Below are positions 19,724-29,937 of a stretch of 64,000 nucleotides of DNA, piece by piece. Origin of the DNA: Oscillospiraceae bacterium (GTDB lineage Bacteria; Bacillota; Clostridia; Oscillospirales; Acutalibacteraceae); NCBI GenBank assembly GCA_029225165.1, contig JAQXVY010000004.1, forward strand, positions 22,321-86,320, given 5' to 3'. Position numbers and translations under genes: made by a program. Each line of letters opens with the position of its first letter. Position 1 is the first letter of the stretch. Below the pieces are notes generated by a model. It ran no database searches, had not been told where the DNA came from, and worked only from the letters and a program-made list of their open reading frames with translations.

Positions 19724-22700
19724 ATGAGAAAAATATGTAAACCATTATCAATGCTGTTGGCGCTTGTTTTGCTGGCTACAACTGCAACATTCTCAGTTCT
19801 TTCTGCAACAAATGATTACAATTCGAGTGGGGCTGATATTGAAGTGGAAGCAACATCTGCATACACAAATTCAGGCGAAAGCTACAATACTTACAGCGGA
19901 AACGACCTTGGTGCGGTTTATTCCAAGGACTCCACAACATTTAAGGTGTGGGCTCCGTCTGCTACAAAGGTACAGCTAAAGCTGTACAACACAGGTTCCG
20001 ACAGCGAAACAGGAGCCGGTGTAATCGGTACATACGATATGTCCAAGGACAGTACAAACGGCGTTTGGTCAATTACCCAAAGCGGTGACCTTAACGGTAA
20101 GTACTACACATATCTTGTAACCGTTAACGGTACAACAAAGGAAACCCGTGATGTATATGCCAATGCCGCCGGTGTAAACGGTAGGCGTTCAATGGTTGTT
20201 GACCTTAGCAGTACCAATCCTGACGGCTGGTCAAACGACAGGCATATTCTCTTTGACAATGCTCCCGAGGCTGCAGTTTGGGAGGTTTCCGTAAGGGACT
20301 TTTCCATTGACAGTACATCAGGTGTGGACGCTGACAAGCGTGGTAAATATATGGCGTTTACACAGCACGGAACAACCCTCAACGGTGCCGGTGTTCTCAA
20401 GACAGGTATAGATTACCTTATTGAAAACAATATTAACTGTGTTCAGATTATGCCAATGTACGACTTTGGCTCTGTTGACGAAACAAAGGGCGGACAAAAC
20501 TGGGGATATGACCCAATGAACTACAATGTTCCCGAGGGCTCCTTCTCCTCAAACCCATATGACGGTGCTGTTAGAATCAAAGAGCTTAAATCTATGATTA
20601 AGGCACTTCACGATGCAGGCATTTCCGTAATTATGGATGTTGTTTACAACCATACCTACAACACAAGCGACTCTGCATTTGAAAACACTGTTCCGGGCTA
20701 CTACTACAGAATGAACGGAAGTACATTCTTAAACGGCTCAGGCTGTGGAAATGTTACAGCATCTGACAAAACAATGTACAGAAAGTATATGATTGATTCT
20801 GTAAAATACTGGGCAAACGAGTACCATATTGACGGTTTCCGTTTTGACCTTATGGGCTGTCACGACTATACTACAATGAACAACATCCGTGCAGAGCTTG
20901 ACAAGATTGACAAGCGAATCATTATGTACGGTGAGCCTTGGATGGCTGACTGGGGTGGCGGAAACGGTATTGCAAATTCCTCTGCTGCTATTATGGATAA
21001 TGCAAGCAAGTTAAATCCAAGGGTAGGATGCTTTAACGATAAGATGAGAAATGCCCTGAAGGGTGGCACAAGCGACAAATCCTCAGGTTTTATTCAGGGT
21101 TCAACCTCAAGCACAGCAGATGTTAAAGCCGGTTGTATGGCTCATACATCATCAATTCTTGGTAAGTGGTCACAAGCTCCAAGCCAGACAGTAACCTACA
21201 ACTCCTGTCACGATAACCTTACCCTTTGGGATAAGATTTTGTATTCACAGGGAAGCACAGATTACAACGGTTCCAACGGAACATTCCTTGCAATGAACAA
21301 ACTTTCTGCGGCTCTTGTTCTCACTTCACAGGGAGTTGCCTTTACACAGGCAGGTGAAGAATTTGCAAGAACCAAAAGAGGTGACGAGAACTCCTACAAC
21401 ACAGGTGACGCTGTAAACAAAATTGACTGGACACGAATTTCACAGTATTCAAGCCTTAGGGAATACTACAAGGGTCTTAGATTAATCAGACAGGTTTACA
21501 GTCCGTTTACAGACGGAACAAACACATCTGTTGGACAGTCATACTTTTCAGGCTCAAACTCCGTAATTGCATACACAATGCAGAACAAAACTGCAAACGC
21601 CGCTAACGAGTGGGGAACAGTTGCTGTTATTGCAAACAACAGCGCCTCTACTCAGTCTGTAACACTAAAGGCAAGTACAACACTTCCAACCTCTTGGGCA
21701 ACAATAGTTAACGGTTCAAGTGCAGGACTTAAGAACTTGGGCACTGTAACAGGCACAACAATCTCTGTTCCGGGAAGAACAGCAATGGTGCTTGTTGACT
21801 TGGCGTCCTTTAACGAAAAGAATATTCAGGGACCAACTACAACTGTTCCGACTACTTCTACACCGGCTAACGGAACTGTTACTTGGAATACAACAAAGAT
21901 CAAAGGCTTTGCTGACGGTGTAGCGTATGAGGATTTGGCAGGTTCAACATCAAGAATTACAAAGACAGTTGTTCCTGAGGACGGATACGAGATTGCATAT
22001 GTAAAGGTTGTTACAGGCGGTGCAGATGTTACATCAACTGCATACAATTCTGCAACAGGTATAATCGACTTTACCCGTAACGGCAACGCAGAGATTACCT
22101 TGATTGCAACAAAAATTCCATCTACTCATCTTTACGGGGATACTAACGAGGACGGAAAAATCAATGTTAGAGATGTAACAACTATCCAAAAGTATATTTG
22201 CAACCCTGACGACTCCTTAAGTGATGTTGGAAAGAAAGCATCAAATGTTAACGGTGACGAGGGAATAGATGTTCAGGACGCAACTGTTCTGCAAAAGTAT
22301 ATCGCCAAGGTTATCACTTCACTTCCTGTTGGCGACTCTTTCTCTGATGAAAAACCAACATTTACAATTCCAACAGAAACAACAACTTCTACAACAGCTA
22401 CCGTTCCTACAAGCACACAAACATCACCAACAAATCCTTCCGGTTCAATTACAGTCAACTTTGTATCAAATGTTGACAATGGTAATGAAAGATGGGCTGC
22501 ATATTGCTGGACAGACACAAACAATATGTGGTTTGATGTAGTTAACGGACAGGTTACTGTTCCAAGCAGTATGGAGAATATTATCTTTGTAAGATTTGAC
22601 GGCACCTCCACAGAGAATAAGTGGGATGAAGAGGGCGCAACAGTTAAATATGTTTGGAATCAGACTGACGACTTATTACTCGGCTCGGGTTCAACCTACA

Positions 22701-22756
22701 CAGTTACCGGCTGGGGCGACGGCTGGGGTGCACCCCTTGAAGGCTCTTGGTCATAA
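19724..22756 (+). CDS. Secreted type I pullulanase (GH13) with dockerin and C-terminal putative starch-binding domain
   Basis: Signal peptide; CBM48-like N-terminus; WGYDPMNYNVPEGSFSS, VIMDVVYNHTY, GFRFDLMG catalytic region; dockerin GDTNEDGKINVRDVTTIQKYI...VNGDEGIDVQDATVLQKYIA. Confidence 0.93.
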   Translation: MRKICKPLSMLLALVLLATTATFSVLSATNDYNSSGADIEVEATSAYTNSGESYNTYSGNDLGAVYSKDSTTFKVWAPSATKVQLKLYNTGSDSETGAGVIGTYDMSKDSTNGVWSITQSGDLNGKYYTYLVTVNGTTKETRDVYANAAGVNGRRSMVVDLSSTNPDGWSNDRHILFDNAPEAAVWEVSVRDFSIDSTSGVDADKRGKYMAFTQHGTTLNGAGVLKTGIDYLIENNINCVQIMPMYDFGSVDETKGGQNWGYDPMNYNVPEGSFSSNPYDGAVRIKELKSMIKALHDAGISVIMDVVYNHTYNTSDSAFENTVPGYYYRMNGSTFLNGSGCGNVTASDKTMYRKYMIDSVKYWANEYHIDGFRFDLMGCHDYTTMNNIRAELDKIDKRIIMYGEPWMADWGGGNGIANSSAAIMDNASKLNPRVGCFNDKMRNALKGGTSDKSSGFIQGSTSSTADVKAGCMAHTSSILGKWSQAPSQTVTYNSCHDNLTLWDKILYSQGSTDYNGSNGTFLAMNKLSAALVLTSQGVAFTQAGEEFARTKRGDENSYNTGDAVNKIDWTRISQYSSLREYYKGLRLIRQVYSPFTDGTNTSVGQSYFSGSNSVIAYTMQNKTANAANEWGTVAVIANNSASTQSVTLKASTTLPTSWATIVNGSSAGLKNLGTVTGTTISVPGRTAMVLVDLASFNEKNIQGPTTTVPTTSTPANGTVTWNTTKIKGFADGVAYEDLAGSTSRITKTVVPEDGYEIAYVKVVTGGADVTSTAYNSATGIIDFTRNGNAEITLIATKIPSTHLYGDTNEDGKINVRDVTTIQKYICNPDDSLSDVGKKASNVNGDEGIDVQDATVLQKYIAKVITSLPVGDSFSDEKPTFTIPTETTTSTTATVPTSTQTSPTNPSGSITVNFVSNVDNGNERWAAYCWTDTNNMWFDVVNGQVTVPSSMENIIFVRFDGTSTENKWDEEGATVKYVWNQTDDLLLGSGSTYTVTGWGDGWGAPLEGSWS

Positions 22757-22801
22757 TTGGCTTATTTCGCAGAAAATCGAAATAGAAAAATAATAAAATT
22801 T

Positions 22802-22831
22802 GGGCGTACCCATATGGGTGCGTCCTTTTTT
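22802..22831 (+). terminator. Intrinsic terminator of pullulanase gene
   Basis: GGGCGTACCC ATAT GGGTGCGTCC TTTTTT. Confidence 0.75.
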
Positions 22832-22872
22832 GCATATAGCTTTCTCTGTAATTCCGAGGATACCCTCTCATC

Positions 22873-23055
22873 CTGTCATTCCGAGTTTGTCGAGGAATCC
22901 CCTACCTTTACCACCGACTATGTTAGGGAAATCATACTTTCATCTAACCTGTCAGTGTCGATTTATGCACTACTGCTATCCTTTCAGATTCTTCAGTCGC
23001 TTTGCTCCCTCAGAATGACAGAGAGGAAAAATTTGCTCCCTCAGAATGACAGAGA
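22873..23055 (+). repeat. Dispersed repeat bounded by TGTCATTCCGAG, copy R3
   Basis: CTGTCATTCCGAGTTTGTCGAGGAATCCCC...CCCTCAGAATGACAGAG, with a partial duplication of the right end. Confidence 0.8.
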
Positions 23056-23310
23056 AGATGAATTTCATTTCCACCACATTTTTTTGTATAAGTTTTATAA
23101 AAATAACCATTTTACTTGTGAAGTATTTATTTTCGTTGTAAATATGAACAAAATATTAACATAAGATTTGGTGATGATTACCATTTATTTCTATTTGTAC
23201 TTATGATAGACTAAATTAAAACGTTTTATTTATATACTGTTAACATTTTGATAGTATATATTTAATATAAGAACATATAACAAAACAAAATTTTAGGAAG
23301 GAGAACAATT

Positions 23311-26300
23311 TTGAAAAAAGGTAAGTTGACAAAATTAATGGCAAGGGCATCAACTGCTGTTATTTTGGCGTTTATGACTGCTATATCCTGCTTTTCTGTT
23401 ATTGCTGTAAATACAGAAAATGCGGATACCGGCGCTAATTCAGACTTAGTAGAATCCGGTGAACAGCTTACACAGAATAAGGACTATTACCTTATCGGTA
23501 CCTTTAACAACTGGGCAAAGAGTGACCCCGACTGGAAGTTGACAGGAGATAGTTACGGTAACTGTTATACCGGCACTTTTACGCTTACAGGCTCCGAAAC
23601 TAATTACCAATTCAAGGTATATAACAGTGACGGAAACTACTACTCTGCAAAAGGTCACTGTTTTAACAGTAGTAATACTGTTAAAACAGGACTCGTTTCA
23701 GGTGCCAATAATGACCAGATTGAGTGTATTGCTACCTCAGGTTCAATTACCCTTAATGTAAAGCTCTACTGTGAGTACAGCGGTGACAGCCGTCTTGAAA
23801 TCAAACAGAGCATATCAGGAAGCGGTGGGGTTACTGAAATTACCAAGGGAAATACCACAGATTCCGGGGTGTACAGTGCAAATATTGACATTGAAAACCA
23901 AACCGGCGGTACAGAGATTATTTCTGTAAACGGTTCGTTCTATGACTACTATATGGACGAGGAAATAAGGAATGGCGGACGCTGGCGCAGTAGTCTGACA
24001 GGCTATTACAGGTCTGTTGAAAACGGCAACGAGGCTGCCGCCCGTGAGCCTTTTGAATGCTTTAACAAGGCTTTAGGTGAGTATAGTTCCCTTAACAGCG
24101 ATTGGAACTATCCGCTTTACTTTGGTAACTTCTATAACAAACCTGATGATTATACAGGCAGAGGATTGGGTGGACTGAAAAAGTTTAAAATAATACCAAA
24201 CGATTCAAATGCCACAACATCAACAGTTAACGGCTCTGTTTCTGCTCTTGTTGACACCACCCTTAACAGTGACGGTATGCTTACTGCAAACGGAGTTACA
24301 CTCCCTTACTTTAACGCCAAATGGCTTAAAGATAACGGATACGGCACAGTCATTAACTCGCCTTTCCCAATGAGGAAGTCCCAGACTGCAAAGGGCAACG
24401 ATTACTTTGAGTTTGACAGTAACAATGGTAAGGATAACTGCTACTTTAGCGGTTACTCCACAAACCAGTACACAATGAACTACGCCTACAATTTAAACGA
24501 GTACAAGGTTAAGGACGCACTAAGCGGATTTTCAGACGAAGGTGACGGATACGGATTTTTCCCATTTGACCGTTCAACCGAGCATAACGGAAATGCCTAT
24601 GACTTTGGCTTTGGTATGCGACTTGACATTGACTTTACCCTTGGTGAAAACGGCACAATCGGCAGTGGTGCAAATAAAGAGAATACACAGTTTAAATTTT
24701 CAGGTGACGACGACCTTTGGGTATATCTTGACGGTGTACTTGTCCTTGATATGGGCGGTGACCACAAAAAGTCCGGCGGCTTAATTGACTTTGCCAAAAA
24801 GAAGTCCTATGTAAACAACATAGACACTTCCTACCAGGAAGATAAAGAAAACGCTTTGAATTATGTTGAAGACACAAGTGTTTCAGGCTACGGATGTTCA
24901 GCAGAGTTCCCACAGCTTTTTGCAAACAATGCAAACACAACAAGCACCTATGCTTTGGGTACTTCAGAATTTGACAATAACAACCCTAATGTAAAGCATA
25001 CCCTTACAGTTTTCTATATGGAAAGAGGTATGATTGAGTCAAACCTTAGTGTTGGCTTTAACTTTGTTCCTGCAAAGGACTCCCTAAAGGTAACTAAAAC
25101 CGTTGACACATCGGAAGTTAACCCTCGCCTTGCTGACAAGGTTGAGAATTTAGATTCCTTTGGCTATGCAGTAAAGAACGCACCTGCTTTGGATGGTGTT
25201 CCTACAGATATTTCAAACAAAAACTATACCTTTAACGACAGCTCAGACGGACACAGCTACTATGCTGTTACAGGCGGTAATTCATTCTCCTTGGCAAACG
25301 GCGATAGTGCTGTTTTCAGCGAACAGTTTGTTCCCGGTTCGTATATTCAGGTTACCGAGAATGACTCTCCAAAGGATACAATTGTTACATTAAACCAAGA
25401 CAGACTGCTTTTCTTTGACCCGTCAGGATGTACATGGTTCGGTGACAGCGGTGCTGTTCCTGCAATAGCACAGAATTATGACGGTACAACACCTTCTAAT
25501 TACAGTTTGATGTCATCCTATAAGGTTGACGGAAAAACATATTACTACTACCCGATTTCCGACACCACAACTACATTTACCATAGCAAGAAAAACTACAA
25601 ATGGTATATACAACAGATTTAAGTTTGATGTTGAGGCTGATGATAACGGAAAACTAACAAGTAACTATATTAAAGCCGGTAGTGTATGGAACGGAGATAC
25701 CGAGGGACAAAACACCTGCCAAACATATTCTTCAACCGACACAAAGGGCATTACATACACAAAGTTTACTAACGCCTATCCCGACACAACCCAAAGTGTG
25801 ATTAAGACAAGCAACAGAAGTAAAATTGCTTACAGTCCTTCTTGGAGTCTTTACGATATTTCTGCAAGTAACGAAACTTCTGAATCTAACTTAGTTGAGT
25901 CAGGCACAGGAGAAGAATCGTCACTATTCCAATATATCAACAAGTCTAATGACGAAATGCTTTCTACACATATGCTGTTGTCATATGTAAACACAGTATA
26001 TACAAACGATATTACCGTTAACAAAACAGTTGTTGACAAGGACGAAAAAGTACTTTCCGATGACAATACAGAATTTACCGTAAAGCTCCTTGTTGACCTT
26101 GATGATGACGATATATACGAGGACTACGGATTAACCGGAACAATCAGTCAAAATAATCCTTATGTATTCAGGGGTATTCCACAGGGTGTTGACTATCAGA
26201 TTGTTGAGGAAGATTCGTACGGATACACCAACTTAACGGATGTAATTGAAGGTACTCTTGGCAAAGAAAGTGCCCGACACACCTTTACAAACCGTAAGGA

Positions 26301-27288
26301 AGAGGCAAAGTACACTCCTGCTGTGACCAAGACTCTTGACGGTGAAAACTACTATGGTGAAAAATTCACATTCACCTTAGAGGGTATGGAGTCAATCGTC
26401 CTTGGCAATGATGAAACACTGGACACAACGGAAATTGGAAGTCAAACAGTTACAAAGATTCCGTCAGAAACTCCCGGCAAGGTCACTTTTGAAAGCATTA
26501 CATATGACGGAGAGGGTACTTACCTTTACAAAATCACAGAGGGAAGCGTAAACGACACTGACTATCAGACTGACAGTGATGCAATTATCCTAAAGGTTGT
26601 AGTAAGCCGAAATAACGACAATACCCTTAGTCTGACTCCTACATATTACAAGGGAAATCTTAACGATTACTTGGTTGATTCAGAGAACGGCGACTTTGTA
26701 ACATTTGACTATGAATCATTTATGGATAGAAATGCAACCGATACCCCAACCTTTGAAAATGTTTCCACACCCGGCTCTGTTACAATAAACAAAACAGACG
26801 GTGAGGGAAATGCCCTTGGTGATGTTACTTTTGCCCTTTACAAGGTCAGCGGTGACGGTGCTGATGTTTCCGGATTAACATCAACAGGCGAAACCACTTC
26901 CAACGAAAACGGTGTAGCACAATTTAATAACCTTGCTATTTTTACTGACGACAGCAAAACCAGTAACGAAAGCGGTATTACCGACTATACTAAGGAATAC
27001 CAATGGTATTGTGTGAAAGAGGTTTCAACTAAGGAAGGTCATATTAAAGACCCGGAGATGCAGTACTTCTGCCTGCCTATGGCAGACTCAACCACAGGGG
27101 AGATGAAGTACAGCATTACTCTTGATTATGTTAACCCTGTTATTACAGTACCTATGGCAAGCGGTACTCCAACAACATTCTTTATGATTTTAGGAATGTG
27201 CATTGTGGGCTTGTCACTATTCTCGGGCGGATGCTACATAGTTGGCACAAGGAGAAGAAAATCCGTAAACTGTCGCCACGGCAGATAA
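23311..27288 (+). CDS. Large pilus/ancillary adhesin: fibro-slime domain plus Cna-B/FctA-type isopeptide domains (TTG start)
   Basis: Signal peptide; YLIGTFNNW N-terminal module; fibro-slime GYGFFPFDRST...FKFSGDDDLWVYLDGVLVLDMGGDH; pilin-like YTPAVTKTLDGENYYGEKFTFTLEGME; C-terminal TM and RRRK tail. Confidence 0.85.
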   Translation: MKKGKLTKLMARASTAVILAFMTAISCFSVIAVNTENADTGANSDLVESGEQLTQNKDYYLIGTFNNWAKSDPDWKLTGDSYGNCYTGTFTLTGSETNYQFKVYNSDGNYYSAKGHCFNSSNTVKTGLVSGANNDQIECIATSGSITLNVKLYCEYSGDSRLEIKQSISGSGGVTEITKGNTTDSGVYSANIDIENQTGGTEIISVNGSFYDYYMDEEIRNGGRWRSSLTGYYRSVENGNEAAAREPFECFNKALGEYSSLNSDWNYPLYFGNFYNKPDDYTGRGLGGLKKFKIIPNDSNATTSTVNGSVSALVDTTLNSDGMLTANGVTLPYFNAKWLKDNGYGTVINSPFPMRKSQTAKGNDYFEFDSNNGKDNCYFSGYSTNQYTMNYAYNLNEYKVKDALSGFSDEGDGYGFFPFDRSTEHNGNAYDFGFGMRLDIDFTLGENGTIGSGANKENTQFKFSGDDDLWVYLDGVLVLDMGGDHKKSGGLIDFAKKKSYVNNIDTSYQEDKENALNYVEDTSVSGYGCSAEFPQLFANNANTTSTYALGTSEFDNNNPNVKHTLTVFYMERGMIESNLSVGFNFVPAKDSLKVTKTVDTSEVNPRLADKVENLDSFGYAVKNAPALDGVPTDISNKNYTFNDSSDGHSYYAVTGGNSFSLANGDSAVFSEQFVPGSYIQVTENDSPKDTIVTLNQDRLLFFDPSGCTWFGDSGAVPAIAQNYDGTTPSNYSLMSSYKVDGKTYYYYPISDTTTTFTIARKTTNGIYNRFKFDVEADDNGKLTSNYIKAGSVWNGDTEGQNTCQTYSSTDTKGITYTKFTNAYPDTTQSVIKTSNRSKIAYSPSWSLYDISASNETSESNLVESGTGEESSLFQYINKSNDEMLSTHMLLSYVNTVYTNDITVNKTVVDKDEKVLSDDNTEFTVKLLVDLDDDDIYEDYGLTGTISQNNPYVFRGIPQGVDYQIVEEDSYGYTNLTDVIEGTLGKESARHTFTNRKEEAKYTPAVTKTLDGENYYGEKFTFTLEGMESIVLGNDETLDTTEIGSQTVTKIPSETPGKVTFESITYDGEGTYLYKITEGSVNDTDYQTDSDAIILKVVVSRNNDNTLSLTPTYYKGNLNDYLVDSENGDFVTFDYESFMDRNATDTPTFENVSTPGSVTINKTDGEGNALGDVTFALYKVSGDGADVSGLTSTGETTSNENGVAQFNNLAIFTDDSKTSNESGITDYTKEYQWYCVKEVSTKEGHIKDPEMQYFCLPMADSTTGEMKYSITLDYVNPVITVPMASGTPTTFFMILGMCIVGLSLFSGGCYIVGTRRRKSVNCRHGR

Positions 27289-27300
27289 ATGATTCAGTTT

Positions 27301-27470
27301 ATTAGGGCTTGTTTAATAAATGACAAAACGCCCAGAAAAGCGGATATTTTTCCGCAATACTGCGTTATTTTTCCTCGAAATACGCCAGTATTCCATCGAA
27401 AAAATGCCTTGTCTTGCGAAAAAATCTCTCGCTTTTTGTGCATTCCGCTATTTATTAAACAAGCCCTAAT
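27301..27470. mobile_element. MITE-like palindromic element, copy E2
   Basis: Perfect 21-bp terminal inverted repeats ATTAGGGCTTGTTTAATAAAT; shared core at 27372-27399. Confidence 0.82.
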
Positions 27471-27503
27471 TAAAAAATATATATTTAAAAGGAGAAAAAA
27501 GAA

Positions 27504-28886
27504 ATGAAAAAGACATTTATGAAAATTATGGCAGCTGTTCTTGCTGTATTGATTATGGCTGTTGCTATACCATTCGGCGCAGGCGCAGCCCTCACAAGCG
27601 GAAACAGTTATATTTTTACACTCAAGTGTGACAAGACAGACTTTGGCTTCACAGTTTATCAGCTTGCAACTATCGACACAACAACCGGTGATGTAACAGT
27701 TACCGACGGTGTTGCTGACGCTGTTAAAACGGCTATCGAAAACGGTAGCTCAGCTTCTGCAATTATCAGCGCCGCTGACGCAACAGAATCACTTGGCTCT
27801 GTTTCCGACACATTCCAGCCTACAGATGCAAGCACAACAAAGGATTTTAGCACAGTTCCCGGTTACTACTATGTAAAGTGCACACGTATGCCACAGGGTG
27901 CCTCTGCTGCATCTTCACTTATTGTAACACAGTATGAGAACAATGCTTGGGTTGAAAATGCCGGCACTATTGATGTAGGCGGTAAGGTTGGTACTGTCAG
28001 CCTTGACAAGAAGATTGTTGAAAATAATAAGGAAGTAAAATACACATCTGCAAGTGTTGGCGAAACAGTAACATTTAAGCTCAAGGCTTCTGTTCCCAGC
28101 AATGTTTCCGAAAAACTTACAGAAATGACTATCACAGATACAATGGAAGCAGGTCTTTCTGCAACAGATGTAAATATTGTATCAGTTAAGCAGGGTACAG
28201 CAGACATTAAATACTCAAAGGTTGATGTTCAGGACGCAACATTCGGTATCAAGATTGACAGCAATGTACTTACAAAGGATTCCTTCTACCAGAATGGTGA
28301 TGTAGTTGTAACATTTACAACTATGGTTACTCCTCAGGCAACTGTTGGTCGTGACAGCAACGACAACACAGTTGGTATTCAGTATAAGACAACCGGAAAT
28401 GTTAAAACTCAACAGGGTCCTACTGTTCAGGTGTTTACATTTAATGTAGAGGTAATTAAGGTTGACTCAAATAGCAACAAGCTTCAGGGTGCAAAATTTG
28501 GTCTTTACAGCCAAAGAGATTGCAGTGATAACAGTAAGCTTGCAGAGGCAACAACAGACAGAGCGGGTACAACAAACTTTGGCGGAAAACAGCTAAAGGC
28601 AGGTACATACTATGTAAAAGAGCTTGAGGCTCCAAAGGGTTATATCCTTGATTCAACTGCTTATCCTGTAACTATCGAACCTAACTACGATACAACAGGT
28701 GGCACGGTAACAGTAAGAGATTATCAGGCAAATTCAGACGGAAAAATCACAGTTGAGAACATCAAGATTTCTGCTCCACAGACAGGTGGTATGGGCACAA
28801 TGATGTTCACAATCGGCGGTGCAGCTCTTATCGCAGCAGCAGGCGTAATGTTTGTTATGCTTAAGAGAAAAAAGACTTCCAAGTAA
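27504..28886 (+). CDS. Major pilin backbone (isopeptide-forming, sortase substrate)
   Basis: Signal peptide; E-box YYVKELEAPKGYIL; C-terminal sorting signal APQTGG-TM-KRKK. Confidence 0.9.
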   Translation: MKKTFMKIMAAVLAVLIMAVAIPFGAGAALTSGNSYIFTLKCDKTDFGFTVYQLATIDTTTGDVTVTDGVADAVKTAIENGSSASAIISAADATESLGSVSDTFQPTDASTTKDFSTVPGYYYVKCTRMPQGASAASSLIVTQYENNAWVENAGTIDVGGKVGTVSLDKKIVENNKEVKYTSASVGETVTFKLKASVPSNVSEKLTEMTITDTMEAGLSATDVNIVSVKQGTADIKYSKVDVQDATFGIKIDSNVLTKDSFYQNGDVVVTFTTMVTPQATVGRDSNDNTVGIQYKTTGNVKTQQGPTVQVFTFNVEVIKVDSNSNKLQGAKFGLYSQRDCSDNSKLAEATTDRAGTTNFGGKQLKAGTYYVKELEAPKGYILDSTAYPVTIEPNYDTTGGTVTVRDYQANSDGKITVENIKISAPQTGGMGTMMFTIGGAALIAAAGVMFVMLKRKKTSK

Positions 28887-28914
28887 TTAAACATTAATGA
28901 TAAGTAATAGTTTC

Positions 28915-28943
28915 GGGATGCGGGCAACCGCATCCCTTATCTT
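28915..28943 (+). terminator. Intrinsic terminator between major pilin and sortase
   Basis: GGGATGCGG GCAA CCGCATCCC TTATCTTT. Confidence 0.7.
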
Positions 28944-29025
28944 TATAATTGCAACAGTTCTTGAAATATACGGCAGTTTACCTTATAATTAAAGGTGATG
29001 AACGCATTTATTTAAGGAAGATTTT

Positions 29026-29925
29026 ATGAAGAAAAAAATTGGACTGATTTTTGTAATTCTTTTGTTTGTCGTTGGCATCGGAATAATGTCCTACCCAATG
29101 ATAAGCGCAATGATTAACAACCACGCCCTTGCACAGGAGAGCCGGGTTTATTATAATACCGTAAAAAATATGGATAATAAGAGGTACAGGGAACTGCTTT
29201 CACAGGCGAAAAGCTACAACGAAAGCCTTACCGACAATGTTATTATCACCGACCCGTTTGATGAAGAGGCATACAGAAAAATCGGCGCAAACTACGAAAA
29301 AACCTTAGATGTTGACGGTAAGGGTCTAATCGGCTATGTTGAAATTCCAAAGATTAGCGTTAATCTTCCTATCTATCACGGTACTTCCGAAAAAATCCTG
29401 CAAAAGGGAGCAGGTCATCTCCAAAATACATCTCTGCCTATTGGTGGAAAAAGCACTCATTCGGTAATTTCTGCCCATACGGGAATGCCCACAGCCACAA
29501 TGTTTGATTACCTGACAGAAATGAAAAAGGGAGATGCCTTTTACATCCGTGTTATCGGCAAAACTTTAAAATATCAGGTTGACCAAATCAAGGTTGTACT
29601 TCCGGAGAAAACACAGGATTTGCACATCGTCAAAGGTGAGGACCACATAACATTGCTCACCTGTACACCTTACGGACTTAACACCCACAGGCTACTTGTC
29701 CGTGGAGTGAGAGTGCCTATGGATAAAAGTGATGATGAGCAAACTGTTCAGCAGGCAACCTTTAGGGACGGATATATGTACCTCTTTGGCTACCGTATTC
29801 CTTATTGGGTTGTGACAATAGTGATTGTGGGCTTTGTAATCCTTGTAGCAACTATTGTTTTTGCTGTGGTGAGGAAGAATAAAAAGAAACTTCAAACATC
29901 AGTTGACATCAACGGTAGTGAGTAA
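29026..29925 (+). CDS. Class C sortase
   Basis: HSVISAHTGMP (His) and TLLTCTPYGLNTHRLLVRG (TLxTC, Arg); C-terminal TM. Confidence 0.93.
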   Translation: MKKKIGLIFVILLFVVGIGIMSYPMISAMINNHALAQESRVYYNTVKNMDNKRYRELLSQAKSYNESLTDNVIITDPFDEEAYRKIGANYEKTLDVDGKGLIGYVEIPKISVNLPIYHGTSEKILQKGAGHLQNTSLPIGGKSTHSVISAHTGMPTATMFDYLTEMKKGDAFYIRVIGKTLKYQVDQIKVVLPEKTQDLHIVKGEDHITLLTCTPYGLNTHRLLVRGVRVPMDKSDDEQTVQQATFRDGYMYLFGYRIPYWVVTIVIVGFVILVATIVFAVVRKNKKKLQTSVDINGSE

Positions 29926-29937
29926 GGGGGCAAAGGA

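Noticed and set aside
22757-23164. 135-aa ORF with IPSLSRNPLP-type peptide (also 17798-18058, 22800-23018)
   Set aside because: Encoded by the TGTCATTCCGAGC dispersed repeat; spurious.
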